A DNA stretch of 64,000 bases, taken from Mesorhizobium sp. WSM2240. GTDB taxonomy: Bacteria > Pseudomonadota > Alphaproteobacteria > Rhizobiales > Rhizobiaceae. Under the pieces are notes generated by a model. It ran no database searches. It was not told the DNA's origin and saw nothing but the letters and a program-made list of their open reading frames with translations. The position numbers were made by a program, and so were the translations under genes. The stretch lies in assembly GCF_040438645.1 (NCBI RefSeq), contig NZ_CP159253.1, positions 4,454,501 to 4,518,500 on the forward strand, given 5' to 3'. Numbering within the stretch: the stretch's first letter is position 1; every line of letters begins with the position of its first letter. Positions 1 through 8,817 of the stretch are shown here, one piece after another.

Positions 1-53
1 ATCTCGCCGAGCGTAGAGGCGCGCGGCTTCTTCTCAGGCAGGCTCTGGTCCAT
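1..53 (-). CDS. Start of an unidentified gene (truncated by window edge)
   Basis: Only the first 17 full codons are in the window, reading MDQSLPEKKPRASTLGE. The ATG (51-53 on the minus strand) shares one base with the TGA stop of the upstream FAD oxidoreductase, a TGATG junction typical of translationally coupled genes. The remainder lies outside the window, so no function can be assigned. Being coupled to the oxidoreductase and cyclase genes, it probably belongs to the same operon. Confidence 0.45.
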   Translation of the reverse strand, partial: MDQSLPEKKPRASTLGE

Positions 54-1624
54 CACAGCCTCCCCGCCAGCAGATAGCCGGAGCCGCCGCCCAAGCCCGC
101 GCCCGGATGGGTCGATGCGCCGATGTGGTGCAGGCCTTTGATGCCGGTGTCGTGGTTGCGGCTGCCCTTGAACGGCCGCCACAGAAACGACTGGTCGATC
201 GCCGACGACCCGCCATAAGGGTCGCCGCCGACGAGATTGATGTTCATCGCTTCCAGATCGGCCGGCGAATACGCCTTCCGCGCGATCACGCTGTCCCTGA
301 AGCCGTCGATGTGGGCGGAGAGGATCGCCTCTGCCCGATCGGCATAGGCTTCGCTCAGCGCCTCGGTCCATACGCCGTCGGCGGGCGTTTCGAGCTTTCC
401 CGCCGCATCGCCCTTGATGCGCCGCGGCGCTTCCGGAAGCTGCAGCCACAGGATAGCCTTGCCCTCGGGACAGCGCGACGGGTCGAGCACGTGCGGCTGG
501 CCGACGCAGATCGTCGGCGTCTCCGGCAGCATGCCCCTCGCCGCCTCGTTGCAGGCCTTGGAGACGCCGTCGAGACCCGGCGCCAGATGCAGCAGCGCAA
601 CCTTATCCAACCCCTCGCCGCGCCAGGCCGGAATTCTGTCCAGCGCATAGTGGATCTGGAAATTGCCCTTGCCGTAGCGATAGCGCTTCAAATCTTCGGC
701 AACGCCCGCCGGTTCCCTGCCCTTCAGCAGCCTGCCGTAGAGCTGGGTCGGGGTGACCGAGCAGATCACGCTTTTCGCAGCAGCGATTTTCTCGCCCGAG
801 GCGAGCTGCACGCCGATGGCGCGGCCATTCTTCTCGATAATGCTCTCCACATCGGCGTTGACGCGGATCTCGCCGCCACGCTCGGCTATCAGCCTTTCGA
901 AGGCGGTGAGTATGTTGCGCGCACCGCCCTTGACGATCGGCGCGCCGGCCGCCTCCAGCGCAAAGGCTATGACCTTGCTGATCTGACCGGAGAACGCGTC
1001 ATCCGGCCCCAGTCCGGCATGCAGTGCCCACGGAGCCCACAGCGCGCGCGAAAGCTCGGAACCGTAAGCGGTTTCGAGCCAGCCGCGCGCCGGAACCAGA
1101 GCATCGCCGAAAAACGCCGCAAATTGGCGCGGGCCGCGCAGCCACGCCTCGCGCGCAAGCATTTTCCCCGTCGGAAACGACCACATCGAACCGCCGAGCA
1201 GGCCGAACAGCAATCCGGCATTGGCCTCCACCGCACCGACGTCGCGGCCATATTGCTCGCCATCGCCTGCCGCTGCCGCCTCAAGCGCGGCGATGTTGGC
1301 GGCGCGGTCGGTGCGGTGGATAAGATGGGAGCCGTCGGGCCGCAGCACGCCGGTCGGCATGCTCGTATTGCAGAACTCCAGCCCGTGCCGCGCCAGGTCC
1401 TTGCCGAGCGCCGCAAACGCCGGCGAAGTGGTGAACAGCACGAAGGTCGTCGCCATCACGTCGTGGACGAAGCCCGGCGCGGTGATCTCGTCCGTGCGGA
1501 TGCAGCCGCCGATCCGGTCGTTGCGCTCCAGCACCAGCACCTTCGCGCCCTTGCCCGACAGCATCGCAGCGCAGACCAGCGCATTGATGCCGCTGCCGAC
1601 GATGATGTGGTCGGGCGCGCCCAT
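53..1624 (-). CDS. NAD(P)/FAD-dependent oxidoreductase, phytoene-desaturase-like
   Basis: This 523-residue protein begins with a Rossmann FAD-binding motif (VGSGINA, residues 9-15), followed by an acidic residue and RIGG near residue 40. It ends with the Gly-rich FAD-contacting segment GAGLGGGSGYLLAG. This architecture is that of the phytoene desaturase/PYROXD2-like flavoprotein superfamily; the substrate cannot be read from sequence. The ATG at 1624 was chosen because the Rossmann motif starts within ten residues of it; the open frame continues upstream only through the cyclase gene. It lies 11 bp after the cyclase stop and is coupled to the truncated gene at 1-53. It has a full-length paralogue of identical length at 2551-4122. 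Confidence 0.88.
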   Translation of the reverse strand: MGAPDHIIVGSGINALVCAAMLSGKGAKVLVLERNDRIGGCIRTDEITAPGFVHDVMATTFVLFTTSPAFAALGKDLARHGLEFCNTSMPTGVLRPDGSHLIHRTDRAANIAALEAAAAGDGEQYGRDVGAVEANAGLLFGLLGGSMWSFPTGKMLAREAWLRGPRQFAAFFGDALVPARGWLETAYGSELSRALWAPWALHAGLGPDDAFSGQISKVIAFALEAAGAPIVKGGARNILTAFERLIAERGGEIRVNADVESIIEKNGRAIGVQLASGEKIAAAKSVICSVTPTQLYGRLLKGREPAGVAEDLKRYRYGKGNFQIHYALDRIPAWRGEGLDKVALLHLAPGLDGVSKACNEAARGMLPETPTICVGQPHVLDPSRCPEGKAILWLQLPEAPRRIKGDAAGKLETPADGVWTEALSEAYADRAEAILSAHIDGFRDSVIARKAYSPADLEAMNINLVGGDPYGGSSAIDQSFLWRPFKGSRNHDTGIKGLHHIGASTHPGAGLGGGSGYLLAGRL

Positions 1625-1635
1625 CGCGGCGCTGC

Positions 1636-2427
1636 CTAGCCTCGCGGCACGAGCGCCAGCACCCGGGTCGGGCTGCCGGTGCCGTTCTCGATCTTGAGCG
1701 GCGCTGCGATAAGGATCGCGCCCTTCGGCGGCAGTTTGTCGAGATTGCAGAGGCTCGCCAGCCCGTAGCGGTTGGCCTTGTGCATCAGGCTGTGCGCCGG
1801 GAATGGCGGCTGCATGCCGCCGGCCTGGCCGGCGTCGGTGCCGATCGTCTCGCTGCCCCAGCCGATGGCGCCGGTCGAGATGATGTACTCGATCGCTTCT
1901 GCCGTCGGTCCGGGCGTGTGCGGGCCCGTGTCGTTGGCGTTCAGGAACTCGGCTTCCGAACCGTTCCGCTTGTACCAGTCGGTGCGCATCACCACCCACT
2001 CGCCCGGCTTGATCGCGCCATGCGTGGCTTCCCACGCCTTGATGTGGTCGACGGTCAGCAGGAAATCGTCGTCGTCGGCCGCCTCCTTCGAGCAGTCGAT
2101 GACGTTGACCGGCGCGACGAAGTTCTTCGGCGCGATCGTGTCGGTCGAGCCGTCCGTATAATCCTTGCCGGTGATCCAGTGCTTCGGCGCGTCGAAATGG
2201 GTGCCGGAATGCTCGCCGAGCTTCAGCCAGTTCCACGCCCACCACGGCCCCTTGTCGTCATAGGCGGAGATCTTGTGGATCTCGATCTTCGGCGTATCGA
2301 CCGCCAGTTCCGGCGGCAGCTTGATCAGTGGCGTATCCGGCCCCAGCACGGCCGACAGGTCGACCACCTCGACCTTGCCCGACAAAAGATGCTCGGCCAG
2401 ATCGCCCAGAATATTCTGCGTTCCCAT
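1636..2427 (-). CDS. Cyclase-family hydrolase (kynurenine-formamidase-like)
   Basis: This 263-residue protein belongs to the cyclase family (PF04199), metal-dependent amidohydrolases that include kynurenine formamidase and isatin hydrolase. The metal-binding signature is visible as EHSGTHFDAPKHW (near residues 69-81), with further His and Glu ligands expected downstream. The ATG at 2427 follows a strong ribosome-binding site (GGGAGAAGGA). An upstream in-frame start would add 29 residues with no family resemblance. The gene heads a minus-strand operon with the FAD oxidoreductase and faces the paralogous oxidoreductase across a 123-bp, locally AT-rich promoter region. An amide- or lactam-opening role beside flavoenzymes suggests catabolism of a cyclic compound; this is inference. 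Confidence 0.85.
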   Translation of the reverse strand: MGTQNILGDLAEHLLSGKVEVVDLSAVLGPDTPLIKLPPELAVDTPKIEIHKISAYDDKGPWWAWNWLKLGEHSGTHFDAPKHWITGKDYTDGSTDTIAPKNFVAPVNVIDCSKEAADDDDFLLTVDHIKAWEATHGAIKPGEWVVMRTDWYKRNGSEAEFLNANDTGPHTPGPTAEAIEYIISTGAIGWGSETIGTDAGQAGGMQPPFPAHSLMHKANRYGLASLCNLDKLPPKGAILIAAPLKIENGTGSPTRVLALVPRG

Positions 2428-2550
2428 CGTTCCTTCTCCCTCTTCCTCTGGATGCACGGCAAGGCTCGTCTTGGCCCTTAATCTTTCACTAGACGAAAAC
2501 ATATGCATCTGCAATTATCTTTAAGCATAAAGCAAACGGGGCGGGGACGG

Positions 2551-4122
2551 GTGAGCGAATTCGACGCCATCATTGTCGGGGCGGGCCATAACAGCCTCGC
2601 CTGCGCCGCGCATCTTGCACGCAAAGGTTGGAAAACTGCGGTCTTCGAGCGCAATCCCGTCGCTGGCGGCGCAGTCCAGACCCGCGAATTGACGCTGTCC
2701 GGCTTCCGCCACGATCTCGGCGCGATGAATCTCAGCCTGTTCGCCGGCTCCGCTTTCCACAAGACGTATGCAAATGAATTGAAATCGCACGGGCTGGAAT
2801 TCGCCCCTGTCACTGATTGCTTCGCCAGCGCCTTCCCGGACGGCAGATGGCTCGGCGTCTCCACCGACATCGAAGCGCCCGCTTCGCGCATCGCAGCGTT
2901 CAGCCAAGCCGACGCGGATACATGGCGTCGCCTGGTCGCCGCCTTTCCCGCCGAGGCCGAACACATTTTCGGCGTGCTCGGCTCGCCCATGTCGGCGCGC
3001 GCGCTGCTCTCCGCCGGCTGGAAGACGTGGCGCGGTAAAGGCGTGGGAGGAGCGCTCGACATTGCGCGGCTGATGCTCTCCTCGCCGCGCGCCTGGCTCG
3101 ACGAGACTTTCGAATCCGGACATGTGAAAGCCGCCCTGGCCGCGTGGGGCATGCATCTCGACTTCGCGCCAGACATCGCCGGCGGCGCGGTGTTTCCCTA
3201 CCTCGAGGCCATGGCCAACCAGTCCTTCGGCATGGTTTTGGGCAAGGGCGGGGCCGACACCATGATCCGGGCGCTGCAAGGCATGGTGAAAGAGGCCGGC
3301 GGCGAAATCTTCACCAATGCCGAAGTCGCCGAAATCCTGACCGGCAATGGCCGCGCCACCGGCGTCCGCCTGGCCAACGGCGACACCCACAAAGCTCGCG
3401 TAGCGGTTATAGCCAATGTCGCACCGGGCGCGCTCGGGCGGCTGCTTGCGAAGGGGTCCGGCGATGCCGGCTTCGACACGGCAATGAAGAAATTCCGCCA
3501 CGCGCCGGGCACGATGATGATCCACCTCGCACTCGACGGACTGCCCGACTGGACCGCCGGCGAGGAGTTGAAGCGCTTCGCCTATGTCCATCTCGCGCCC
3601 TCGATGGACATGATGGCGCTGACCTACGCGCAGGCGACCGCCGGCCTGCTGCCGGCGGCGCCTATGCTGGTCGTAGGCCAGCCGACGGCGATCGACCCGT
3701 CGCGCGCGCCGGAGGGCAGGCATGTGCTGTGGGTGCAGGTCCGGGTGCTGCCCGCCGAAATCCGGGGCGACGCTGCCGGCGAGATCGCGCCCGCCGATTG
3801 GGACGCGGTCAAGGAGCGCTATGCCGACCGCGCGCTCGGCATCATCGAGAGCTACGCGCCGAGACTTGGCAGGAAAATTCTCGGCCGCGCGGTGTTTTCG
3901 CCGGCCGATCTCGAGCGCGAGAATCCCAATCTGGTCGGCGGCGACCAGATCTGCGGCAGTCACCATCTGTCGCAGAATTTCTTCTACCGCCCGGCGCGCG
4001 GCTATGCGCGCTGGAACACGCCGGTGGATGCGCTGCACCTCGTCGGCGCGGCAACATGGCCGGGCGCCGGCGTCGGCGCGGGATCGGGCTTCATGCTGGC
4101 CTGCCAGCTGGCCGGGAGGTGA
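2551..4122 (+). CDS. NAD(P)/FAD-dependent oxidoreductase, paralogue of 53-1624
   Basis: This 523-residue flavoprotein has the Rossmann motif VGAGHNS at residues 9-15, exactly where the other oxidoreductase has VGSGINA. It ends in the matching Gly-rich block GAGVGAGSGFMLA. The internal segment NPNLVGGDQICGS matches the paralogue's INLVGGDPYGGS. I chose the GTG at 2551 because it follows a purine-rich GGGGACGG and gives both paralogues identical length and spacing; an ATG at 2503 would add 16 unrelated residues. The gene is divergent from the cyclase operon and is followed 85 bp later by the binding protein of a peptide-type importer, so all may serve one pathway. Substrate unknown. Confidence 0.86.
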   Translation: MSEFDAIIVGAGHNSLACAAHLARKGWKTAVFERNPVAGGAVQTRELTLSGFRHDLGAMNLSLFAGSAFHKTYANELKSHGLEFAPVTDCFASAFPDGRWLGVSTDIEAPASRIAAFSQADADTWRRLVAAFPAEAEHIFGVLGSPMSARALLSAGWKTWRGKGVGGALDIARLMLSSPRAWLDETFESGHVKAALAAWGMHLDFAPDIAGGAVFPYLEAMANQSFGMVLGKGGADTMIRALQGMVKEAGGEIFTNAEVAEILTGNGRATGVRLANGDTHKARVAVIANVAPGALGRLLAKGSGDAGFDTAMKKFRHAPGTMMIHLALDGLPDWTAGEELKRFAYVHLAPSMDMMALTYAQATAGLLPAAPMLVVGQPTAIDPSRAPEGRHVLWVQVRVLPAEIRGDAAGEIAPADWDAVKERYADRALGIIESYAPRLGRKILGRAVFSPADLERENPNLVGGDQICGSHHLSQNFFYRPARGYARWNTPVDALHLVGAATWPGAGVGAGSGFMLACQLAGR

Positions 4123-4207
4123 CGGGGAGCAGGAGTGCATTGCCGCGCTGGCTCAAAGCCGCTGCGGTTGAAAGTGGAAATAAGCCAAGAAAATCAGGGG
4201 AACGACG

Positions 4208-5737
4208 ATGACGATCAACAGACGGCAAATACTCGGATACGGCGCGACAGCGCTGGGCGTGGCGGCAATCGGGCTTCCGACCTTGGCCTCGGCGCAGGCG
4301 GGCGAACTGACCATCGCTTATAACGTCAACCTGCCTTCATGGGACCCGACCACCGGTCCTTCGGCGGTCAATCCGACCATCCAGGGCATCTACCAGTCGG
4401 TGTTCGACCAGTTCATCCCGCAGAAACCCGACCTCTCCTTCACGCCCGGCCTGCTCACCGAATGGGGCTGGAGCGACGACAAGAAGCAGGTGACGATGAC
4501 GGTGCGCGAAGGCGTGAAGTGGCATGACGGCTCGCCCTTTACCGCTGAGGACGTGGTCTGGTCGCTGGAGCGGGCCGGCAAGGAAGAGACCGGCAATCCG
4601 ATCCAGTTCGTCTGGAAGAACCTCTCCAACTTCAAGATCGACGGCAACAAGATCACCGCCGACGCGGCCGGTTTCGATCCTGTCCTGTTCAAATGGATGT
4701 CTTTCCTCACCGGCTACATCCTGCCCAAGGCCTATTACGAGAAGGTCGGCGCGGAAGGCTTCGAGGCCGCTCCCATCGGCACCGGCCCCTACATGGTGGA
4801 AAAATTCGAGCGCAACGCCTTCGTGCGGCTCAAGTCCAATCCGGACTATTGGGGCGACAAGCCGGCGTTCGAGAACGTCACCATCAAGTTCGTGACCGAC
4901 GCCGCCAGCCGCGTCGCCGAAATCGAATCCGGCTCGTCTCAGGTGACGCTCGAAATTCCCTATGAGGAATATGACCGCCTGATCGCCAAGGACGGCCTTG
5001 CCGGCGCCGTCACCAACGTTTCCGACATCGGCATGATCTTCCTGAACGACATCGACGTGATGAAGGACAGGAATGTCCGCCAGGCAGCGGTCATGTCCAT
5101 CGACAAGAAACTGCTCGTGGACCGCCTGTTGCGCGGTTACGGCCTGCCCCTCGATACGCTCGAAACGCCGGAATACGCAGCGTTCGATCCGTCGATCAAG
5201 GTCGAATACAACCCCGAAAAAGCGGCCGAACTCCTGAAGGCGTCGGGCTACTCGCCTGAAAACCCGGTGAAGTTCACGATCCAGACCACCAGGGGCTTCA
5301 AGCCCAAGGATTACGAGATGATCCAGGCCATCGTCGGCATGTGGCGCAAGGTCGGCATCGAGGCCACGATCGAGGTCTACGAGATCGCCAAGCACTACGA
5401 GCTGCGCGCCGCCGACAAGCTGGCGCCGGCCGCCTTCTACAATTGGGGCAACGCCATCGGCGACCCGACCACCTCGACCGGCTTCGCCATGTACGGCCCG
5501 AGCCCGCATTCGGTATGGGATGGCCAGGACGTGATCGACGCGATCAATCCGCTCTGGGGCGAGGCCGACGAGGAAAAACGCATCGCCGGCTGGAAGGCTG
5601 TCAGCAAGCTCATCGCCGACGAGGCCTACGTCATCCCGCTGATCCAGTATGCGCAGCCGATCGTACACGCCAAGGACGTCAAGGTCGTGCCGCACATTTC
5701 CGGCGCTCTGCTGCCGGCGCTGATGACGCCGGCGTGA
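4208..5737 (+). CDS. ABC transporter substrate-binding protein, family 5
   Basis: This 509-residue periplasmic binding protein is of the dipeptide/oligopeptide/nickel type (SBP_bac_5). A twin-arginine style signal is visible (NRRQILGYG at residues 4-12), followed by a hydrophobic stretch and ASAQA near residues 28-32, so export by Tat is likely. The mature part shows typical family blocks such as REGVKWHDGSPFTAEDV and a PEKAAELLKASGY repeat. The ATG at 4208 is preceded by AGGGGAACGACG. It heads an importer completed by two permeases and two ATPases downstream (6088-9643). The 350-bp gap before the permease contains inverted repeats, which may set the usual excess of binding protein over permease. 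Confidence 0.92.
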   Translation: MTINRRQILGYGATALGVAAIGLPTLASAQAGELTIAYNVNLPSWDPTTGPSAVNPTIQGIYQSVFDQFIPQKPDLSFTPGLLTEWGWSDDKKQVTMTVREGVKWHDGSPFTAEDVVWSLERAGKEETGNPIQFVWKNLSNFKIDGNKITADAAGFDPVLFKWMSFLTGYILPKAYYEKVGAEGFEAAPIGTGPYMVEKFERNAFVRLKSNPDYWGDKPAFENVTIKFVTDAASRVAEIESGSSQVTLEIPYEEYDRLIAKDGLAGAVTNVSDIGMIFLNDIDVMKDRNVRQAAVMSIDKKLLVDRLLRGYGLPLDTLETPEYAAFDPSIKVEYNPEKAAELLKASGYSPENPVKFTIQTTRGFKPKDYEMIQAIVGMWRKVGIEATIEVYEIAKHYELRAADKLAPAAFYNWGNAIGDPTTSTGFAMYGPSPHSVWDGQDVIDAINPLWGEADEEKRIAGWKAVSKLIADEAYVIPLIQYAQPIVHAKDVKVVPHISGALLPALMTPA

Positions 5738-5780
5738 GGGTGAAATCCAGTGCGCTGCCCGAAGCGGCGCACTGGATTGG

Positions 5781-5856
5781 TGCGTCCTTCGAGGCTCGCC
5801 AGTCGAAGTGTGCTCCAAGATTTCAATGTCCTGCGGGCTCGCACCTCAGGATGAGG
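5781..5856 (+). repeat. Intergenic repeat, left arm of inverted pair
   Basis: This 76-bp element starts TGCGTCCTTCGAGGCTCGCC and ends GGGCTCGCACCTCAGGATG + AGG. It is matched in inverted orientation by 5990-6066. The two ends of each arm are nearly identical between copies while the middle differs. This resembles the small palindromic REP/mosaic elements scattered between genes in rhizobial genomes. It lies 43 bp after the binding-protein stop. Confidence 0.8.
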
Positions 5857-5989
5857 AATGATGTGCCTGCAACGCTCGCCTTCAGCGTTTTCACTACCGC
5901 GCAAAAGGGATGTCCTCGCTGATGGAAATGTCGGCCAACGCAATGGGGCCCATGCAACTTTGGCGATCTGGGGTTGCAGGCTCTCCGGT

Positions 5990-6066
5990 CCTCATCCTGA
6001 GGTGCGAGCCCGCACAGCGGTCGAAATCATGGAGAAAACCCTCATGGGCGAGCCTCGAAGGACGCA
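5990..6066 (-). repeat. Intergenic repeat, right arm of inverted pair
   Basis: This is the inverted partner of 5781-5856. Its reverse complement starts with the same 20 bases and ends with the same CTCGCACCTCAGGATGAGG. It ends 21 bp before the permease start codon, so a stem formed with the left arm would sit immediately upstream of that gene's ribosome-binding region. Confidence 0.8.
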
Positions 6067-6087
6067 CCCGGCAACCATGAACCAAGC

Positions 6088-7095
6088 ATGATCCTCCAAC
6101 GCTTCCTCGCCCGCCTTCTCACCATGCTGATCACCTTGTTCGGCGTGGCAGTGGTCGTCTTCGTGGTCATCCGCGTCGCGCCCGGCGACCCGATCGCCAT
6201 GATGCTGCCGCCGGGCGCCGGCGATGATGACATTCTGCGCCTGCGCACGCTTTACGGCCTCGACAAGACGCTGGTGGAGCAGTTCTTCATCTGGCTCGGC
6301 GGCGTGGCGCAGGGCGATTTCGGAACATCCATCTCGCTGCGCCAGGACGTTCTTTCGCTGGTGCTGAACCGGCTCCCGGCCACGCTGGAACTGGCGATAT
6401 TCGCTCTGCTGATCGCGCTCGCGATCGGTGTTCCGCTGGCGGTGCTCGGCGCGCGCGAACGCGGCACGGCGGTCGAGGCCGGCATCGACGTCGCCAACGG
6501 CGCCGCTCTTTCCATTCCCGATTTCCTTTGGGGCCTCGTGCTGATCCTGCTCTTCGGCGTGCTGGTGCCGGTCTTCGAGATATCGGGGCGCGTCTCGCCG
6601 CGACTCGAACTGCCCTTCGCGACGCAATTCTATCTGTTCGAAAGCATTTTCCGGCTGCGCTTCGACCTGATGAAAGACCTGCTCAGCCACATGTTCATGC
6701 CGGCGCTGGCGCTGGCCTTGCCCTTGGCGGCGATCATCTCACAGCTTCTCAAGCAGTCGCTGAAGGAGATCCTCGACCTCGATTATGCGGTGCTGGCCCG
6801 GGTGAAGGGCTTTTCCGAAACACAGGTGATCCTGCGCGATGCGCTGAAGAACGCCGCTCTGCCCACGCTGACCCTGGTCGGCGTGCAGTTCACCTTCCTG
6901 ATCGGAGGCACCGTCATCGTCGAGCGGCTGTTTTCCTATGAGGGGCTGGGCAATATGGCCATTGACGCGGTCATTAACCGCGACCTGCCGCTGATCCAGG
7001 GCATCGTGCTCATCTTCGCGCTGCTCTTCGTACTGATCAATCTCGCCGTCGACATGACCTATGCGCTGCTCAATCCGAGGCTGCGCCATGGATGA
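6088..7095 (+). CDS. ABC transporter permease, DppB type
   Basis: This 335-residue inner-membrane protein is the first permease of a peptide/nickel-type importer. The N-terminal membrane segment (about residues 9-30), the following FVVIRVAPGDP block and the EAA coupling loop (VKGFSETQVILRDALKNAA, about residues 237-255) are all typical of DppB/NikB. Five to six membrane segments are evident. The start is ATG 6088, 21 bp after an inverted repeat. It overlaps the next permease by 8 bp, indicating translational coupling. Confidence 0.92.
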   Translation: MILQRFLARLLTMLITLFGVAVVVFVVIRVAPGDPIAMMLPPGAGDDDILRLRTLYGLDKTLVEQFFIWLGGVAQGDFGTSISLRQDVLSLVLNRLPATLELAIFALLIALAIGVPLAVLGARERGTAVEAGIDVANGAALSIPDFLWGLVLILLFGVLVPVFEISGRVSPRLELPFATQFYLFESIFRLRFDLMKDLLSHMFMPALALALPLAAIISQLLKQSLKEILDLDYAVLARVKGFSETQVILRDALKNAALPTLTLVGVQFTFLIGGTVIVERLFSYEGLGNMAIDAVINRDLPLIQGIVLIFALLFVLINLAVDMTYALLNPRLRHG

Positions 7096-7936
7096 TGTAC
7101 GGTTCCGTTCGCGCGCACCCAATGCCCGGCTGTGGCTCGCCGGCGGCTGGCTTTCGCTGCTCGCCGCCGCCGCCATTCTGGCGCCGCTGATCGCCCCGCA
7201 GGACCCGCTGGCGCAGGATCTGCTGTTCGAGCGGCTGCCGCCTTTCTGGATACAAGGATCGGAGCCGGGCTTCTGGCTGGGCACAGACAGTCTCGGTCGC
7301 GACCTGCTTTCCCGCCTGATCTTCGGCGCGCGCATCGCGCTTGTCGTCGCCTTTGCGGCAGCGTTCGCAGCCTGCCTCGCCGGCTCGGCGCTCGGGCTGG
7401 TAGCCGGCTATTTCGGCGGCTGGGCCGACCGCGTCATCTCCCGCGTCGTCGATGTCTGGATGGCCTTCCCGCCCGTCCTGTTCGCCATCCTGCTCGTGGC
7501 CGTGCTGGGAACCGGCCTGCATTCGGTGATCATAGCCATCGCCGTCATCGACTGGACGCGCTTCTGCCGCGTGGTCCGCGCCGAGGCCATGGTGCAGTCG
7601 CGCATGGACTATGTCGAGAATGCCCGCATCGCCGGCTTCGGTCGCTTAGGCATCATGCTGCGCGAGGTGCTGCCCAATGTGCTGCCCTCGATCGTCGCGC
7701 TGCTGTCGCTCGAAATGGGCATCGCCGTCATCGTCGAGGCGATTCTATCCTTCGTGAACCTGTCGATTTCCACCGACGCCCCGACCTGGGGCGGCATCAT
7801 CGCCGAGGGCCGGCTTTCGATCCACCAGGCCTGGTGGGTGCTGGTTTTCCCGCTGGTTACCCTGTTCCTGACCGTCCTCTCCTTCAGCCAGTTCGGCGAC
7901 GGACTGAAGGACCGCTACGACCCGGTGCTGAAATGA
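7088..7936 (+). CDS. ABC transporter permease, DppC type
   Basis: This 282-residue second permease has the N-terminal membrane helix, the conserved GTDSLGRDLLSRLIFGAR block that follows the first periplasmic loop in DppC proteins, and an EAA motif (ARIAGFGRLGIMLREVLPN). The ATG at 7088 was preferred to an upstream ATG at 7061 because the latter adds nine residues wholly inside the preceding gene. Its TGA overlaps the ATG of the first ATPase (ATGA). Confidence 0.92.
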   Translation: MDDVRFRSRAPNARLWLAGGWLSLLAAAAILAPLIAPQDPLAQDLLFERLPPFWIQGSEPGFWLGTDSLGRDLLSRLIFGARIALVVAFAAAFAACLAGSALGLVAGYFGGWADRVISRVVDVWMAFPPVLFAILLVAVLGTGLHSVIIAIAVIDWTRFCRVVRAEAMVQSRMDYVENARIAGFGRLGIMLREVLPNVLPSIVALLSLEMGIAVIVEAILSFVNLSISTDAPTWGGIIAEGRLSIHQAWWVLVFPLVTLFLTVLSFSQFGDGLKDRYDPVLK

Positions 7937-8817
7937 GCGTCGTAGCCTGCCTCGAAATCTCAAACCTCAGCGCCACCCTGGCAAATGGTGTGCGTGTGCT
8001 GCGCTCCGTGAGCCTTAAGATCGCGCCCGGCGAGGTCCACGCGCTTGTCGGTGAGAGCGGCGCGGGAAAGAGCATGATCGGCAAAGCCGTGCTCGGCGTC
8101 CTTCCGACAAGCGTTCGCATCGTCGAAGGCGATATGCTGATCGAGGGAACGCCGCTCGGTTCATTGTCGGCCAAGGCGCGCCGCGCTCTAATCGGCGCGC
8201 GCACGGCGCTGATCCCGCAGGATCCGCTGACCGCGCTCAACCCGTCGCGGCGCATCGGCCCGCAGGTCACCGATCGGCTGATCCGCATCCTCGGCTGGAG
8301 CGCATCGAAGGCCGAGGCCCGCATCCGCAGCCTGCTCGACGAGGTGCAGATCCGCGACCCCGGCCGGGTCATCGGCTGCTATCCGCATGAACTCTCCGGC
8401 GGCATGCGCCAGCGCGTTCTGATCGCCGCAGCATTCGCAGCCGAACCGAGGCTGATCGTCGCCGACGAGCCGACCACGGCGCTGGACGTGACCGTGCAGA
8501 AGCAGATCCTGCGCCTGATCGCCGATCTGCAGCGCGAGCATGGCACCGCCATTCTGTTCGTGACTCACGATCTCGGCGTGGTGGCCAAGATCAGCCAGAA
8601 GGTTTCGGTGCTCTACGCCGGCATGGTGGTCGAGGAGGCTGAGACGGCCGCGCTGTTCCAGTCGCCGCGCCACGCCTATACTAGAGCGCTTATGGCCGCG
8701 ACGCCGCGCTACACCGACCCCTACGCCTCGCTGTTGCCTGTCGACGCCGCCGTGCTGGCTGGATTGGCGGGAGAGATAGCCGAAGCCGACCGGAGTTGGA
8801 GGCCTGTCCGTGGCTGA
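7933..8817 (+). CDS. ABC transporter ATP-binding protein, DppD type
   Basis: This 294-residue ATPase shows Walker A GESGAGKS (residues 40-47), the signature LSGGMRQR, Walker B LIVADEPTTALD, and the H-loop TH in VTHDLG. The C-terminal segment with HAYTRALMAATPR is the oligopeptide-transporter C-terminal region of DppD/OppD ATPases, although an obvious four-Cys Fe-S pattern is not present. It starts at an ATGA overlap with the permease and overlaps the next ATPase by 8 bp. Confidence 0.92.
   Translation: MSVVACLEISNLSATLANGVRVLRSVSLKIAPGEVHALVGESGAGKSMIGKAVLGVLPTSVRIVEGDMLIEGTPLGSLSAKARRALIGARTALIPQDPLTALNPSRRIGPQVTDRLIRILGWSASKAEARIRSLLDEVQIRDPGRVIGCYPHELSGGMRQRVLIAAAFAAEPRLIVADEPTTALDVTVQKQILRLIADLQREHGTAILFVTHDLGVVAKISQKVSVLYAGMVVEEAETAALFQSPRHAYTRALMAATPRYTDPYASLLPVDAAVLAGLAGEIAEADRSWRPVRG

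Larger units (their letters stand above)
5738..6087. other. 350-bp intergenic region with inverted repeats
   Basis: This gap separates the binding-protein gene from the first permease. It holds two inverted copies of a 76-77 bp repeat (5781-5856 and 5990-6066) separated by 133 bp. I see no credible gene here: short open frames lie entirely within the repeat and have no recognisable content. In RNA, the arms could pair into a long stem with a 133-nt loop, which could stop RNA polymerase or protect the upstream message from decay. Confidence 0.7.

Noticed and set aside
107..1639. 510-codon open frame on the plus strand
   Set aside because: It lies opposite the FAD oxidoreductase and has an Arg/Ala-rich composition typical of antisense frames in high-GC DNA, without any domain.
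2521..4140. 539-codon minus-strand frame
   Set aside because: It mirrors the second FAD oxidoreductase almost exactly. The plus strand encodes a recognisable flavoprotein; this frame encodes nothing recognisable.
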